64,000 nucleotides of DNA from Nephromyces sp. MM_2019 (lineage: Eukaryota > Apicomplexa > Aconoidasida > Nephromycida): the NCBI GenBank assembly GCA_015657535.1, contig JADHZB010001445.1, positions 52,389 to 116,388 on the forward strand, read 5' to 3'. Under the pieces are notes generated by a model, which saw only the letters and a list, made by a program, of their open reading frames with translations, did not search any database and was not told the DNA's origin. The stretch's first letter is position 1; the number at the start of each line of letters is the position of its first letter. Positions 47,049 through 57,297 of this stretch are shown here, in pieces. A program made the position numbers and the translations under genes.

Positions 47049-49039
47049 ATGGAAAAAAACTCCAAATTTTCAGATGTTACGAGCAGTGGTGATGCTGTGG
47101 CAAGTAACTATGAGATGGAAACTCCATTATCTAAAAGGGATGATACTGGGGTTGTGTACATTTCGAGGATTCCGCCGTATATGGGAGTGCACAAGCTAAG
47201 AACGTACATGGAGCAATTTGGAGAGGTCAGACGTATATACATGACTCCTGAAGATCCAGGTGGGTATGAATTTGAGGAGAACTACAAGGGTAGAAGGTCG
47301 TTTTTCTTCTCTTTCTTTAACCTTTTGTGTGTAAAAGGGGATTTTTTCTTATTTTGAATAAGTTTATGTGTTTCTATGAGGGGAGGTTTGTGGGGACCCA
47401 AGATTTTGCTTTACAGGTGCGTGTATGTGTGTGTTTGCTCTTACTAAGAGTAAATCTAGACTTTGGCAGGAAAGAGTGAGTCAAGAAAGAGTTAAGGAAA
47501 GGATATATTCAGGAAGAAGTGCAGCTGAGGAGAAGCCAAGTCGCGTTGTGTGTGTATTCCTGCCTTTTTATCAGATTACTAGATTTCAAAGTGATGAAGA
47601 AGTATGAGTTTTTAAATATGCTTCACTTGTACGCACATTTCATGCTAAGCAGGCAGCACGCTGCACGCACCGTATGATACACATAGTGGATGATGCACAT
47701 GGTGGATGATACACACACACGCAGTATCATACGCACACACCGTACACGGTATAATACACACATACACGGTATAATAAATGCACATATCGTATGATACACA
47801 CACCGTATAATACACACGCACACCATATAATACACACATACACGGTATAATATACACACACACGGTATGATAGACACAGGATGCTACCCATCAAGCGGAA
47901 TACGCACACAGCGCCTACAGCACCCAAAGTACCACAAAGCAAGACGTATTGCACTCATTACACTACCCAGCAGACACCAGACACACGGTTTGCCTTGCAG
48001 ACAGCACATGCACACAAAAATAATACACACACACAAGCACAGCGCGTGGCACACACAAGTGAAGATTTAAGCACATTTATAGGATTTGTCTGTGTGTAGC
48101 TGCTAAACAGGCTACTCGCCTGTTAATAACGGACTATTCTCCCTTTCATGCTATCATTTCGTTATTGCAGCTGATCAGAAGTTTCGCAAGAAGCTAAAGG
48201 GCTGCAAGAAACCAAAGTATATCGATGGATGGGTCGAGTTTGGAGCAAAAAAAATAGCTCGTGCTGTAGCTGAGTCGCTGAATGCTCAACCAGTAGGAGG
48301 GAGAAAGAGAAAAAACTTCTGGCGAGAAGATTTGTGGAATATAAAGTACTTGAAAAACTTCAAATGGCATCATTTAAGTGAGCAAGCGATATATCAAAAG
48401 AACGTCAGGGCTGCTAGGCTTGATGCAAAGTTATCTTCAGTGCAAAAAACGGTAAATTTCTACCTTGAGCAGGCGGAGAAACGAAAGGATAGGCTACAAA
48501 TCCTCCAAAGGCAGATGAAAAAGAGGGAAAAGCAGGGTGGTTTAGAGGGTGTAGACCAAACATATAAAGAAAGGAGGAAATTTGATAAAGATGACGTGAA
48601 GATGGAAGAAAATGGTGTGGCAAAACAGCTTCAAAAGGAAGCCTCTAAGAGGAAGGCTCCTGCTTTGAGTAGTAGTGACGAGAAGATTGAGGAAGGATCA
48701 GAGAAAAAGCTAAAGAAGAGGACTCTTGCAATTTTAGGCTCAGAAGGTGATGATTTTGCTCACCCAACCGCCGTGAACACGGCCTCTAGTTCTACTGGAA
48801 GGGATAACACATCTCAGGAAAATCCCGGGTTACGATCAGTTAAGTCTAAGGGAGGGGTTAAAATAAGGGTGGAGGAGCAAGGGATGAAGGGAGGTGACAC
48901 ACGCACTCAGCAACGAGATAAGAAGGTTGATACAGGGGAGTTTATACGAGGAGGAAAGCTTCATAATGGTAAGCTTCCTACTCAGGGAAGCAAAGAAGAG
49001 CGGATAAGTGACTCATTACTTGAGATGATTGCCTTCTAA
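47049..49039 (+). CDS. ESF2: Ribosome-biogenesis RNA-binding protein Esf2/ABT1, two exons
   Basis: Esf2/ABT1 is a nucleolar RRM protein of the SSU processome, needed for early cleavages of pre-18S rRNA. Exon 1 (47049-47259) starts at ATG (MEKNSKFSDVTSS) and contains the RRM start TGVVYISRIPPYMGVHKLRT and MEQFGEVRRIYMTPEDP. Exon 2 (48171-49039) continues ADQKFRKKLKGCKKPKYIDG then WVEFGAKKIARAVAESLN, and has the family hallmark DLWNIKYLKNFKWHHLSE followed by a long basic helix. The join G|CT is in phase, giving 359 residues. That is longer than yeast or human because of an extended Lys/Glu/Ser-rich tail. The 911-nt intron carries a CA minisatellite (47666-47872). The stop TAA lies inside a 62-bp duplication (see 48990-49113). 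Confidence 0.92.
47666..47872. repeat. CA/GGTATAATA minisatellite in the ESF2 intron
   Basis: Degenerate units of about 20 bp of the form CACGGTATAATACACACATA, with variants CGTATGATACACACA, fill this interval. Open frames on the - strand here translate to Cys/Val/Tyr repeats and are not supported as genes. Confidence 0.85.
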
Positions 49040-49113
49040 GGCTCAGGTTCGGCGAAGAAGAGAGGATCAGTGACTCATTACCTTAGATGGCTGCCTTATC
49101 AGGCTCGGAGTTT
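48990..49113. repeat. 62-bp tandem duplication spanning the ESF2 stop codon
   Basis: Copy 1 (48990-49051) holds the last coding bases and TAA of ESF2. Copy 2 (49052-49113) repeats it with about a dozen differences. Shared blocks include GAAGAAGAG, GTGACTCATTAC, GAT(G)..TGCCTT and AGGCTC. Copy 2 lies in the 3' UTR and no longer carries the stop in the same place. Confidence 0.88.
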
Positions 49114-49436
49114 ACGCGACTTACTTCATTTGCTTATTGTTTTAAGTTCCCAAGCTTTAAGACTAGTATATTTAAGCTGCATCTTCATATGAAAGAGGCT
49201 TTCTATCGGCAAGATAAGAGGCACAGTTTGATGCACTTGATCGCATCGCAAAAGCTGCATTTTTTTTAAGTTTTTGAAGTTTATTTACATACTACTGATG
49301 GTGTGCTTATAGTTGATTCAACGTGCAAGGATCGGAAAACGTTGCCCCACAGAACATGAAGACATTTCTGGGTGTGTGTGCAGAAGTGGGTATATGTGCG
49401 TGCGAAGTTACGCGTATGGAGGTGTTTGTGTAGCAA

Positions 49437-49530
49437 GATATGCATGTGGAAGAGGGTTTGGATGAGGATATGCGTGTGGAAGAGCGTGTGTGAAAGCGCT
49501 TATGGGTGACGATATGCGTGTGGAAGCAGA
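49437..49530. repeat. Imperfect repeat of GATATGC(G/A)TGTGGAAG
   Basis: Copies start at 49437, 49467 and 49511. Further partial matches (GCGTGTGGAAGC) follow near 49580. Spacing is irregular (30 and 44 bp). Confidence 0.75.
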
Positions 49531-51058
49531 TCTTCGCGAGCACTTGAGAGTAAAATCATGCGTGTGCGAAGAGAAGCGTGTGGAAGCTCCTGTCTACGGA
49601 TGTTTTTCATATAAAGGTTTTAATGTGTTGTCTGCAGATGTGCCATTAAGAAGCTACGATGTGTGTGTATGAAGATTTGAGAACACGGGAGTGGGTATTT
49701 GGATACATTTTCTCTTCAAAGCACCCCCATTTATCGCACCACTATAAAGAGGAATAGCAGGCATGCCGCCTCTATCCACGAATTCTTCAGAAAAAAAGGG
49801 ATTTTTTCCCCTCTAAGGATGACGTGTGAAGAAGCGAAGCCCGGAGATAGCATGGCCTTCATCTGTGTTCAACACACCACCATTCAACCCCAAGCATCGG
49901 AAGATTTGCGTAGAATTTAAGGTGCTAGAAGCAGGAAAGATTACGTAGGAATACCTGCAAACACTGGCCTGCAGCTCTTGCCCACGAGGGTATGAAAATA
50001 TACTAGCTATTCTTCAGCGAGAAATGGCACTTCCGCCGCGTGTCGAACCCTGGACTTGAAAAGCACACACACAAGTTTAGTAGGTCTTCATTGGTGTGTC
50101 TATAGCTCATCCGTTTAGCACAGAAGCAGTTTTTCTTATGTTTTAAGGGTGTCTCGTCTTTGCTTTCTTTCATAAAAACCGGACATTCATTTCGGAAGAA
50201 CAAAGTATGTGTTACCCAAGCGAAGGCTAGAACTATAATCTATGCGCTTTCTCGGAGAAGAAGAAAGTGTGTAAAAAGGCTAGGAATCTGCTTAAGCTCG
50301 AAATATACAGGCTATACTTGGTTTCTATTCAATCCTCTGGTTGCACTCAGCTGATCAGAGCAGAAAAACCACAGGAATTGAGGAAAAGCATGCATATTCA
50401 TGAAGAACCCATTAGAAAGGAGCCTAATAGGGGCACACACACTGGTGCAGAAGCAGCATTTGGAGAAGCACCCTAAAGAGATGCAGAATCAATAGAAGCA
50501 CACACACACAATATATTTTGAAACAAAAAAAAACGCACAATAGAAACATCCACATCCTATAGAAAACCTGCATGACTACACCAGAAAATCCCAAACAAAA
50601 CACACCAACTCCCATGCAAACAACACACGGCTCCCTCCCATTTTAGCTAGAGGCTCCAATACGATTATACACAATAAAGTGAACCAATACACATACCCCC
50701 TGACTCAGCATAAAAACCGCTTACTCCCAACTTAACCCAAGACTCGCAAACTGCACACGACACACCTTTTCCCGTAGCATCAAAGCTTCAGCTCACACAC
50801 AAGACTTAAGACAGACACCCACAAAAAATACATTCAGTTTTTTCAGGGATATAAACCGCCTACAAAAGAAAAAAAATCTCATTCACTTGGCCCAAGAGAA
50901 GAATGAAGAAGCAGCTCCTTCGCATGGTTATCGTAGCAACTTGAAGATATCATCTTCTTCGCTCGATTTACATATATACGCATCAAGATACACACTTTCC
51001 ATCATGGAAAAACTCTAGTATACTGCGATAGCCCGTCTTTTCTTGTAATAAAACATGC
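49531..51058. other. Unresolved stretch, CA-rich in its second half
   Basis: Several 60-75-codon frames occur on both strands, none convincing. From about 50490 to 50830 the + strand is A/C-rich with ACACAC tracts and few G residues, which opens - strand frames artificially. No gene is supported. Confidence 0.4.
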
Positions 51059-51274
51059 TCAAGGCCTAGGAATAGCAACCTGAGGGATGAACGTGTGTCC
51101 TTTCTGAATTCTTCCGTAAGTACGATACAAGTAATGAAGCATCTGTCCCATCTCGAACTCTGATAGGCATTCACCCAATGAACTAACCATGCCACCTCGT
51201 AGATTGTTGAATACCCTCAAAGAATGATAGTTTGATGTGTCAGGAATTTCTGAAGTCGACTGTAGAAGCACTCG
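51059..51274 (-). CDS. Candidate terminal exon of an unidentified - strand gene
   Basis: After a long pyrimidine tract and tatattcag on the - strand, 72 codons are open to TGA 51059-51061. They read SEIPDTSNYHSLRVFNNLRG then GMVSSLGECLSEFEMGQMLH and YLYRTYGRIQKGHTFIPQ. The acceptor is among the best in the window and the composition is balanced. Upstream exons would lie in 51.3-52.1 kb. There a + strand frame (51541-51761, RVGELLKYDEENRYMSSKAA) competes. It may be the 3' end of a separate gene, since the BAH gene upstream has its own stop. No family recognised. Confidence 0.42.
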   Translation of the reverse strand, partial: RVLLQSTSEIPDTSNYHSLRVFNNLRGGMVSSLGECLSEFEMGQMLHYLYRTYGRIQKGHTFIPQVAIPRP

Positions 51275-52143
51275 CTGAATATATAGAAGGGAAAAAAAAA
51301 AAAAAAGGTGTGAAAAGATGCGACATATGTTAATAATATACAAAATATACGCTTCTTTTTGTGTGTTTGGGAGTGCTCACATATCAAGAGGGGGGTACGG
51401 GTAACCCCCTACTCAAGTGCAGGAAAAAAAATCCAGAGAAGGGAGGTTACTGATTCCATATAGGCAAAGAAACTGGAGAAATTACGCTAAAAGATACGAA
51501 AAAAAACTTTTAAATGCAGTAGAAACTTTGAAATCGTAGCAAGAAAAGGAAATTGTGTTAGTTAGCCGTAGAGAAGCTAGAAAACATAATATTGTGTGTT
51601 TTATCTGGCAAAAAGGCCAGCAAAAAACAGCTGAACGAGTAGGGGAGCTGCTCAAATATGATGAAGAGAATCGGTATATGAGCAGCAAGGCAGCTGAAAT
51701 GCTGAAAATAGCTAAAAAAGGAGAAAATCGACTCAATCAGATGCCAAGTATAGCTCTATGAAGAAGAGGATTAAACAAAAGAGAATGCTGTTTTCAGTAA
51801 ACCAAACAAATATTCAAAGCGCTAGTATGAAAAGAGAGCTGTGTGCATCTAGCAAATGCTACAAAACCTATTCAATGAGGGGTGCTGCTCAGCTGGTATA
51901 TAGCCCATGAAACATCACTAATGTTGACACACACACACACACACTCATTCTTATTCGGAGCAAGAAGCTCTTAATATGCTTAAAGAGACTGCACAGGAAA
52001 GGATTATGAATGGATTTTCAAAAACAAAAAACCCTCAACTAGAAAAGGAAAACATCAGGAGAAGCAGAGAGAAACAGCCAAAATTTTCTGAACCTTTGAA
52101 ACAGTAAAAACATCAAAAGTAGCTTCATCTTCAGCCCAAAGAA
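51275..52143. other. Intergenic or intronic stretch with a CA tract
   Basis: A CA tract lies at about 51927-51945. A + strand open frame, 51541-51761, follows an AG acceptor (gaaatcgtag) and is charged and helical. It has no ATG and no recognised family, so it is kept only as a weak candidate. Confidence 0.35.
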
Positions 52144-55100
52144 TCATTTTTTTCTTAAAAAATCACTTGAAAATTCGCTAACCTCTTGGCTTAGTTGACT
52201 TTTATCAACAGCAGCATCACTTCTTCCTTGCAATGATGAACTTCCCGCTTGTAATGCTGAGCTCCCTCCTGTTGACACACTATTCACTGGCTTCATTTCC
52301 TCCGCATACTGCACACCGCTGACATTTGCTGTGCTGCCATTCTGCACCTCTTCAGCTTCAGCCTCCAAATCAACGGATGCTCCTGTTACACTGTATTTGC
52401 TGCTGGCATCATCCTCACTATCAAATTCCTCACTCAAATCATCGTAACTGCTGCTACTTGAAGAGGAAAGGCTATCATCAAAATCAATGTCATCCTCCCC
52501 CGGTTTCTCACCAGGATTATTAGCTTCTTTCGTCAAATCTGCATTCCTTTGGTGCGTTTTACCCTTTGAATTTTCCGCTTCCTTACCCTCTGGGTACTTT
52601 GCTATCCCTCCTCCTGCATAACTCTGATCTACGGCAGCCTCTATAATCTCTAGTCCCTTGTGTGTTTTTCGAACTATGGGGCCTTGGTCTTTGCTAGAAA
52701 CTAGCACATTCTGACGGAAGGACTTCTCTTGCCACTCCGCCCTTTCTTTCTGCAGAGAAGAAGGTGCGAGGGACTGCGCATCTGCATTTACTAGCTGAGA
52801 TAACGACATCTCACCAGTTAAGACTCTACAACGTAATTCTGTACTGTTTTCCCTTTGAAGATTGTTGTGTATTAGCAGAAAACGTTGCTTGAGGGTTAAA
52901 GACGTGTCTTGAGCCTTCTCTTGAAGTTTCTTCATGAGCTCCGTAGCAAGAAAGCGAGGAGAAGGATATTTTACGCAGTTTAAGCAATTCTGTGCCATCA
53001 GCTCTTTGATTCCAACGTTAAAATCCTCCTCTAAGCGTGTGATGTAAGCAGCACAGTCTGTTACTACCTGCTGCTTAGTCAAGGTCAGGGAAGAGGGTGG
53101 GAGGTGATGCTGCTGCATTGATTGCACACTTGTGTTGATGGAAAAAGGTGCAGGAAGAATTTGATGCCTCTTTCTAGGGGGTGGAGCGTTTTTTGCCGGC
53201 CGATTCGACAGATTTGATGATGCAGCTGAGCTTTCTTCAGATGACCCAGCAAGAGAGCTGAGTGATGATTTTGGTTGGTTCTCAGAACCAGAAAGCTGCG
53301 CATCAGAGTGGGATTTCTGAAGTTCTTTAGAAGGTGGCTTCCTCTTCCTTGAAGGCTTTTCAATCATCTTCATCGAAGAAGAAGTTGACGCAGCTTTTTC
53401 TTCTCTGACTTGAGGGAGGTGTTTCGCACGCTGCTGAGGTGTGGGGACTGTAGGAGGAGAGATAGCCTCTATTTCTTTCGCGGGTAAAAATCGATGGGGA
53501 GACTGATCTTTCTCAAAGACTGGAGGTGAACCTCCTTTGCTAGTTGGCAACTTCAGCTGGGTAGAAGATGAGGTAATAGCGCTTGAAGCTTCTTGCAATG
53601 CCGGAAGCACCTTTTGTCCTGTGTTAGTAACAATGGCCTTGCTCATGAGGGAAGGTAAACTTTGGGGTAACTCAAGCTCTTCAGCTTTATTTTTCAAACT
53701 GGAGCTGGGAAGAAATGATGATGAAGCAGATGGTGTAACACTCTCAATGACCGAAGAAGACAAAACAGCCGGTGAGTGGGAAGCAGACTCATCTATTGCC
53801 TCAGCTTTAACAGCTTCAGATGATACGACATGCAAACTAAGGGTTGATAATGGAGCGGAGGAGGGATCACTGGTCGCAACCTTCAGCTTCTGCTGTTGGC
53901 GCACTCTCGGCTTCCTTTGCCTCTTTGGTTTGCTCTCCGACGAACCATCTGCTAGAAAGGGCGCTGTCCCTGCTGAGTTCCCAAGCACATGCTTTGAGTT
54001 TTGCTGAGTATTCACATTGTTATATACCATGGATAAAGCCGAGGTGCTGTTAGATGAAGAATCCACTGCACTATCACCAATTTCCTGGACAGCCGAAGAA
54101 GCTGGCTCAGCGATTAGTATCCCGGTATTCGACTCCTTGCTTTGTGAAGGCTTTCTCACTCGCTTCCTAGGCTCCTTTCTAGCTCCATCAGCCTTCACCA
54201 GTCTCTTCCTCCGTTTCTTGCCGGTACCCAACGAATCAGTATCATCAGACCCACTAGCTTCATACTTGACGGTTATTTCACTCTCGTTCTTGCTTGGGTG
54301 AAAAATAGACCCATCCTTAACTTCGTTTCTCGGCTCCTCCTTAAAAGACTTCGCCGAAAAAACTCTTCCACTATTTGCACGAAGTGCATAGTGAGTGTTC
54401 ACGCGAGGACTCAGCGCCAATATAGCCCCAATCTTACAGTTCTCACACAAAAATGTGGTGTCTGAGTCCCTGGGGGATCTTTTGCGCTTCAGCATATATT
54501 CTACCTGGCCTGGAGCAGCATCGGGATGATAGCGATAACCACAGCCTCCAGTGCATTTGAGATATCGATAATCTGGGTTTCGAGGCACCAGTTCTGGTAG
54601 TGCATCCTCACGCCAGTCCACTATTTCTAGTGAAAGTTGTGGCCTTAAAGAATTGTCAGCCAGTTCGTAAGTCTGCCGGTAAAAGTAGATCTCTGCCCTT
54701 CCACCTTTTCCAAGATAGTAACTATCAAGCTTCAGAAATTCTTCATAAGGTAAAACCTTAACAACACGATGAATGCTCTCAACAGGGTTGTAGTCGGCGT
54801 GCTCTAACGAAAGGATAAGCTCATATCGGCTGTAGAGGCTGAGGTCAAGATTTTTAACATGCTCAGCCTTGAGATCGGAGGCATACCATGCCCATCTCAA
54901 GCAAACTTCAGCTCCCTCAGGAGGAGAAGAAGGAATAGCTTCTGGATGGAGTTCCTCATCGGCAGTGAGCGCGGGAACATTCACTGAGGGAAGCGGTAAA
55001 ACAGATGTTTCGCGTTGCGGGACGAGGGTTTTTTCAGGGAGCGTATAACCGATGATTTGTGCAATCCAAAAGCGGTTGTCTTCATTTCGTACTGCAACCC

Positions 55101-55152
55101 AGTCTAGCATACGAACTAACCCCCCTCCACTTAGATAGAAAAGAGAAGCCAT
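52144..55152 (-). CDS. Large chromatin/transcription protein: BAH domain, zinc-binding cysteines, TFIIS central domain
   Basis: 1002 residues in one exon from ATG 55150-55152 (MASLFYLSGGGLVRMLDWVA). Residues of about 16-165 match a BAH domain: VAVRNEDNRFWIAQI, RWAWY, then YSRYELILSLEHADYNPVES, a V-x-V strand and EIYFYRQTYE. BAH domains bind nucleosomes or histone tails. A zinc-type cluster follows (C200-x3-C204, then C236-x2-C239). Residues of about 697-820 match the TFIIS central (TFS2M) domain, which docks on RNA polymerase II: LTLKQRFLLIHNNLQRENST, ELRCRVLTGEMSLSQLV and LQKERAEWQEKS. Between them and after lie long Ser/Lys-rich disordered regions with AT-hook-like basic patches (KPKRQRKPRVRQQ) and an acidic Ser tract (DFDDSLSSSSSSSYDDL). 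It is probably nuclear and linked to polymerase II elongation or chromatin reading. PHF3/DIDO/Bye1 proteins combine PHD with TFS2M; here BAH replaces the canonical PHD. Confidence 0.88.
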   Translation of the reverse strand: MASLFYLSGGGLVRMLDWVAVRNEDNRFWIAQIIGYTLPEKTLVPQRETSVLPLPSVNVPALTADEELHPEAIPSSPPEGAEVCLRWAWYASDLKAEHVKNLDLSLYSRYELILSLEHADYNPVESIHRVVKVLPYEEFLKLDSYYLGKGGRAEIYFYRQTYELADNSLRPQLSLEIVDWREDALPELVPRNPDYRYLKCTGGCGYRYHPDAAPGQVEYMLKRKRSPRDSDTTFLCENCKIGAILALSPRVNTHYALRANSGRVFSAKSFKEEPRNEVKDGSIFHPSKNESEITVKYEASGSDDTDSLGTGKKRRKRLVKADGARKEPRKRVRKPSQSKESNTGILIAEPASSAVQEIGDSAVDSSSNSTSALSMVYNNVNTQQNSKHVLGNSAGTAPFLADGSSESKPKRQRKPRVRQQQKLKVATSDPSSAPLSTLSLHVVSSEAVKAEAIDESASHSPAVLSSSVIESVTPSASSSFLPSSSLKNKAEELELPQSLPSLMSKAIVTNTGQKVLPALQEASSAITSSSTQLKLPTSKGGSPPVFEKDQSPHRFLPAKEIEAISPPTVPTPQQRAKHLPQVREEKAASTSSSMKMIEKPSRKRKPPSKELQKSHSDAQLSGSENQPKSSLSSLAGSSEESSAASSNLSNRPAKNAPPPRKRHQILPAPFSINTSVQSMQQHHLPPSSLTLTKQQVVTDCAAYITRLEEDFNVGIKELMAQNCLNCVKYPSPRFLATELMKKLQEKAQDTSLTLKQRFLLIHNNLQRENSTELRCRVLTGEMSLSQLVNADAQSLAPSSLQKERAEWQEKSFRQNVLVSSKDQGPIVRKTHKGLEIIEAAVDQSYAGGGIAKYPEGKEAENSKGKTHQRNADLTKEANNPGEKPGEDDIDFDDSLSSSSSSSYDDLSEEFDSEDDASSKYSVTGASVDLEAEAEEVQNGSTANVSGVQYAEEMKPVNSVSTGGSSALQAGSSSLQGRSDAAVDKSQLSQEVSEFSSDFLRKK

Positions 55153-56954
55153 AATGGCTCAGATTGCAGTGTGTTTGTCAGAGCTTTTCACAATGTGTCG
55201 CGGCCTAGAGCGCACGAAAGCCGGCGGCTTTTTAGTTTGTATCCACGGCAAGTTCAAAATTCGCTTGCGAAAAGAACATCAATCTACTCAGAATATCCAT
55301 GTGCTCGGCGGCAGTAGGCGAGGAGATGAGGGTACACCAAACTATATAGATTTACAGCATATGCAATTAGTGAGATCGTAAGGAAGCCGTCTTATTCGAA
55401 AAATGAGGGTATGCGTGTTTAGAAAACTACGCTTGAATCGTTGCACTTCAAAAATAGAAAAGTAGGGAATGCTTCATCCCAACTGACGCCAACCTGTGAG
55501 ATACACTCTCATCATTTTTTTTACTCTTTGAAGGGCAAGGGGAAAATCTTAGCTAAAAGGGGTTCGTTTAGACATTTAAAACATGAAGTGGCAGGAATAT
55601 GCGGGGGAAGCCATTCAAAAGTGGGTGCCAAACCATGGGAACATTATATCATATTTGCCAAGCAGGCGAGGCTCCTTTTCGTTATGATTTCTAAACACTT
55701 TGGGTCTGCTGCATAAAGATACGCATACTTTTGAAACAGACACTAATGGTAAACTACGTGAGAGTGAGTGGCATCATCAGAAACTTAATGATATCCTGCA
55801 TGCGTGGTGAAAGCTTGAGATTTGCTGGACAGCAACTATTAATGAGGTAACTTCTTTTTGTGCATCCATCCACTATCACGCTACAGACTACGCGGCGGGA
55901 GTTAGAAATACATTCAGCATTACTCGAGGACTTACTTTCGGGTGTGAAGCTTAATTTTCATACCGTACAGTCAGTTCTACACTCCCGGTTCAAGAAGTTC
56001 GCCTTATAAGAGTAGCGATTAAGCTCTTCTTCTATTGTATACCATACTCTTTTCAATATTGAGAAGGCAACATTGCGAAGCGGCATTTACGTACATGTGG
56101 TGTAGGGGGTACAGAAAGCATCATATTTCTGTATATGGACCAGCAGGGGCAAGGCTTCGAGGTACGCGGCCCTAGGTCCTGAAAGTTTTTTGACTCAGAC
56201 TACGTCAATTGCAGTACTTCAGCGAAATTTCTGCAATCTGTTTTACCGGTCGAGTGTGCCGGGTAATACATGCACAGGGTAAGCTCTCTCAGGTAATGAA
56301 GCGGATATAAACGTGGAAAAAAGATGTCCTTGTCTTTTTCTCAGAACTTGAGGTACCAAGGACCAAGCCACCTGTTCATGTGGTTGTTGCATTTCTAGTG
56401 CACAGGTAGGAAACCCGAGTCCGCGGGGCTCTTTTGTATGTTGAGGTACTCACAGAAGCCACATTAATTCCATTGTAACGGACATCGGCAAAAGCTTAGG
56501 GGTCATAAATTTTGGAAGCACGTCCGGCGGTTCATGTACGCAAAAAAAAGTGGGGTCATTAGGGTCAGCATTTTTATATAATGGCAAAAAGTGCATCACC
56601 TATTTAAGCTATAGAGGTGCTTCTAAGGAACATGGAATATTAGCGCATGAAAATCGGCGTGTTTGTTTTAATTGCACAGCTGCTCTACTATGAGCAAGAG
56701 GGAAACAGTGGTTTTGCATTTTGGAGCTTTTTCAGAATATGTAACAACTTGCAATATATCATTCAATATTTGATTAAATAATAGAATAAGAACAAGTTTG
56801 TTGTTTTTCGCTTGTTTTATACTATCTCCGTGTTTGAGACAAAAAATTGAATAATCAGTAACAAATTTCTAGTTTTTTGTAAGCGATGTACCACTCCGAT
56901 CTTGAAAAAAAATCTTTTTCGGTAAATATTACGTTTGGCTTTGCCAGTTCGTAG
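55153..56954. other. Spacer with no supported gene
   Basis: A + strand ORF begins 2 bp after the BAH gene's divergent ATG (55154-55381) but shows no family content and probably reflects the shared promoter region. Short polar open segments (for example around 55720-55808, GKLRESEWHHQKLNDI) lack splice support. I looked here for a lipoyl domain belonging to the E2 fragment downstream and saw none. Confidence 0.4.
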
Positions 56955-57297
56955 GTCTATCCTCCTTTTAGCATCAGACTAGGTTTTACCCCAAGAAGAA
57001 TTGCTCGACAGAAAAATCTGAATATTTCTGTTATTAAAGGAACAGGGCCTAAATCGATCATTGTTAAGGATGACATATTAAGTTTTTTTAAACAAGAAAA
57101 ATATTTATGTAGATCTCAAAGTGATGTTAGAAATTCTGAGTTGTATAAAGAGGAGTCTGTTAGCAATATACATAACGTTATTGCACAAAAGCTAGTAGAA
57201 TCTAAGTCTAATATTCCTCATTTTTATCTTTCTGCGGAGTCCGGTTTTTTCATTCCTGTGAACTACCACGATTTCTGTATTTTCTCCTGGCAATGAG
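56955..57297 (+). pseudogene. Fragment of pyruvate dehydrogenase E2 (dihydrolipoamide acetyltransferase)
   Basis: One uninterrupted + frame encodes the E1/E3-binding (PSBD) domain: TPRRIARQKNLNISVIKGTG, then PKSIIVKDDILSFF. After a linker of about 30 residues it gives the start of the catalytic domain: SVSNIHNVIAQKLVESKSNI then PHFYLSAE. The GTGP, the (I/V)xKDDI, the I...IA.(K/R)L.ESK and the IPHFYL signatures are those of PDH-type E2 of mitochondria and alphaproteobacteria, and differ from branched-chain E2. Similarity stops at about 57237; the frame then runs unrelated text to TGA 57295. I saw no lipoyl domain upstream and no rest of the catalytic core (no DHRxxDG) downstream. The stretch is more AT-rich than its flanks. 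It is either a truncated insertion (mitochondrial or endosymbiont origin) or one exon of a dispersed nuclear E2 gene. Confidence 0.8.

Noticed and set aside
47623..47954. Three overlapping - strand frames with Cys/Val/Tyr repeats
   Set aside because: Translations of the CA/GGTATAATA minisatellite inside the ESF2 intron.
50003..50075. Possible tRNA T-loop (GGTTCGA on the - strand)
   Set aside because: The flanking five-base stem does not pair and no acceptor or anticodon stem fits.
53537..54007. 156-codon + strand frame
   Set aside because: Antisense shadow of the BAH/TFS2M gene's Ser-rich region.
55154..55381. + strand ORF starting 2 bp from the BAH gene's ATG
   Set aside because: No family content, and the close divergent start makes it most likely promoter or 5' UTR sequence.
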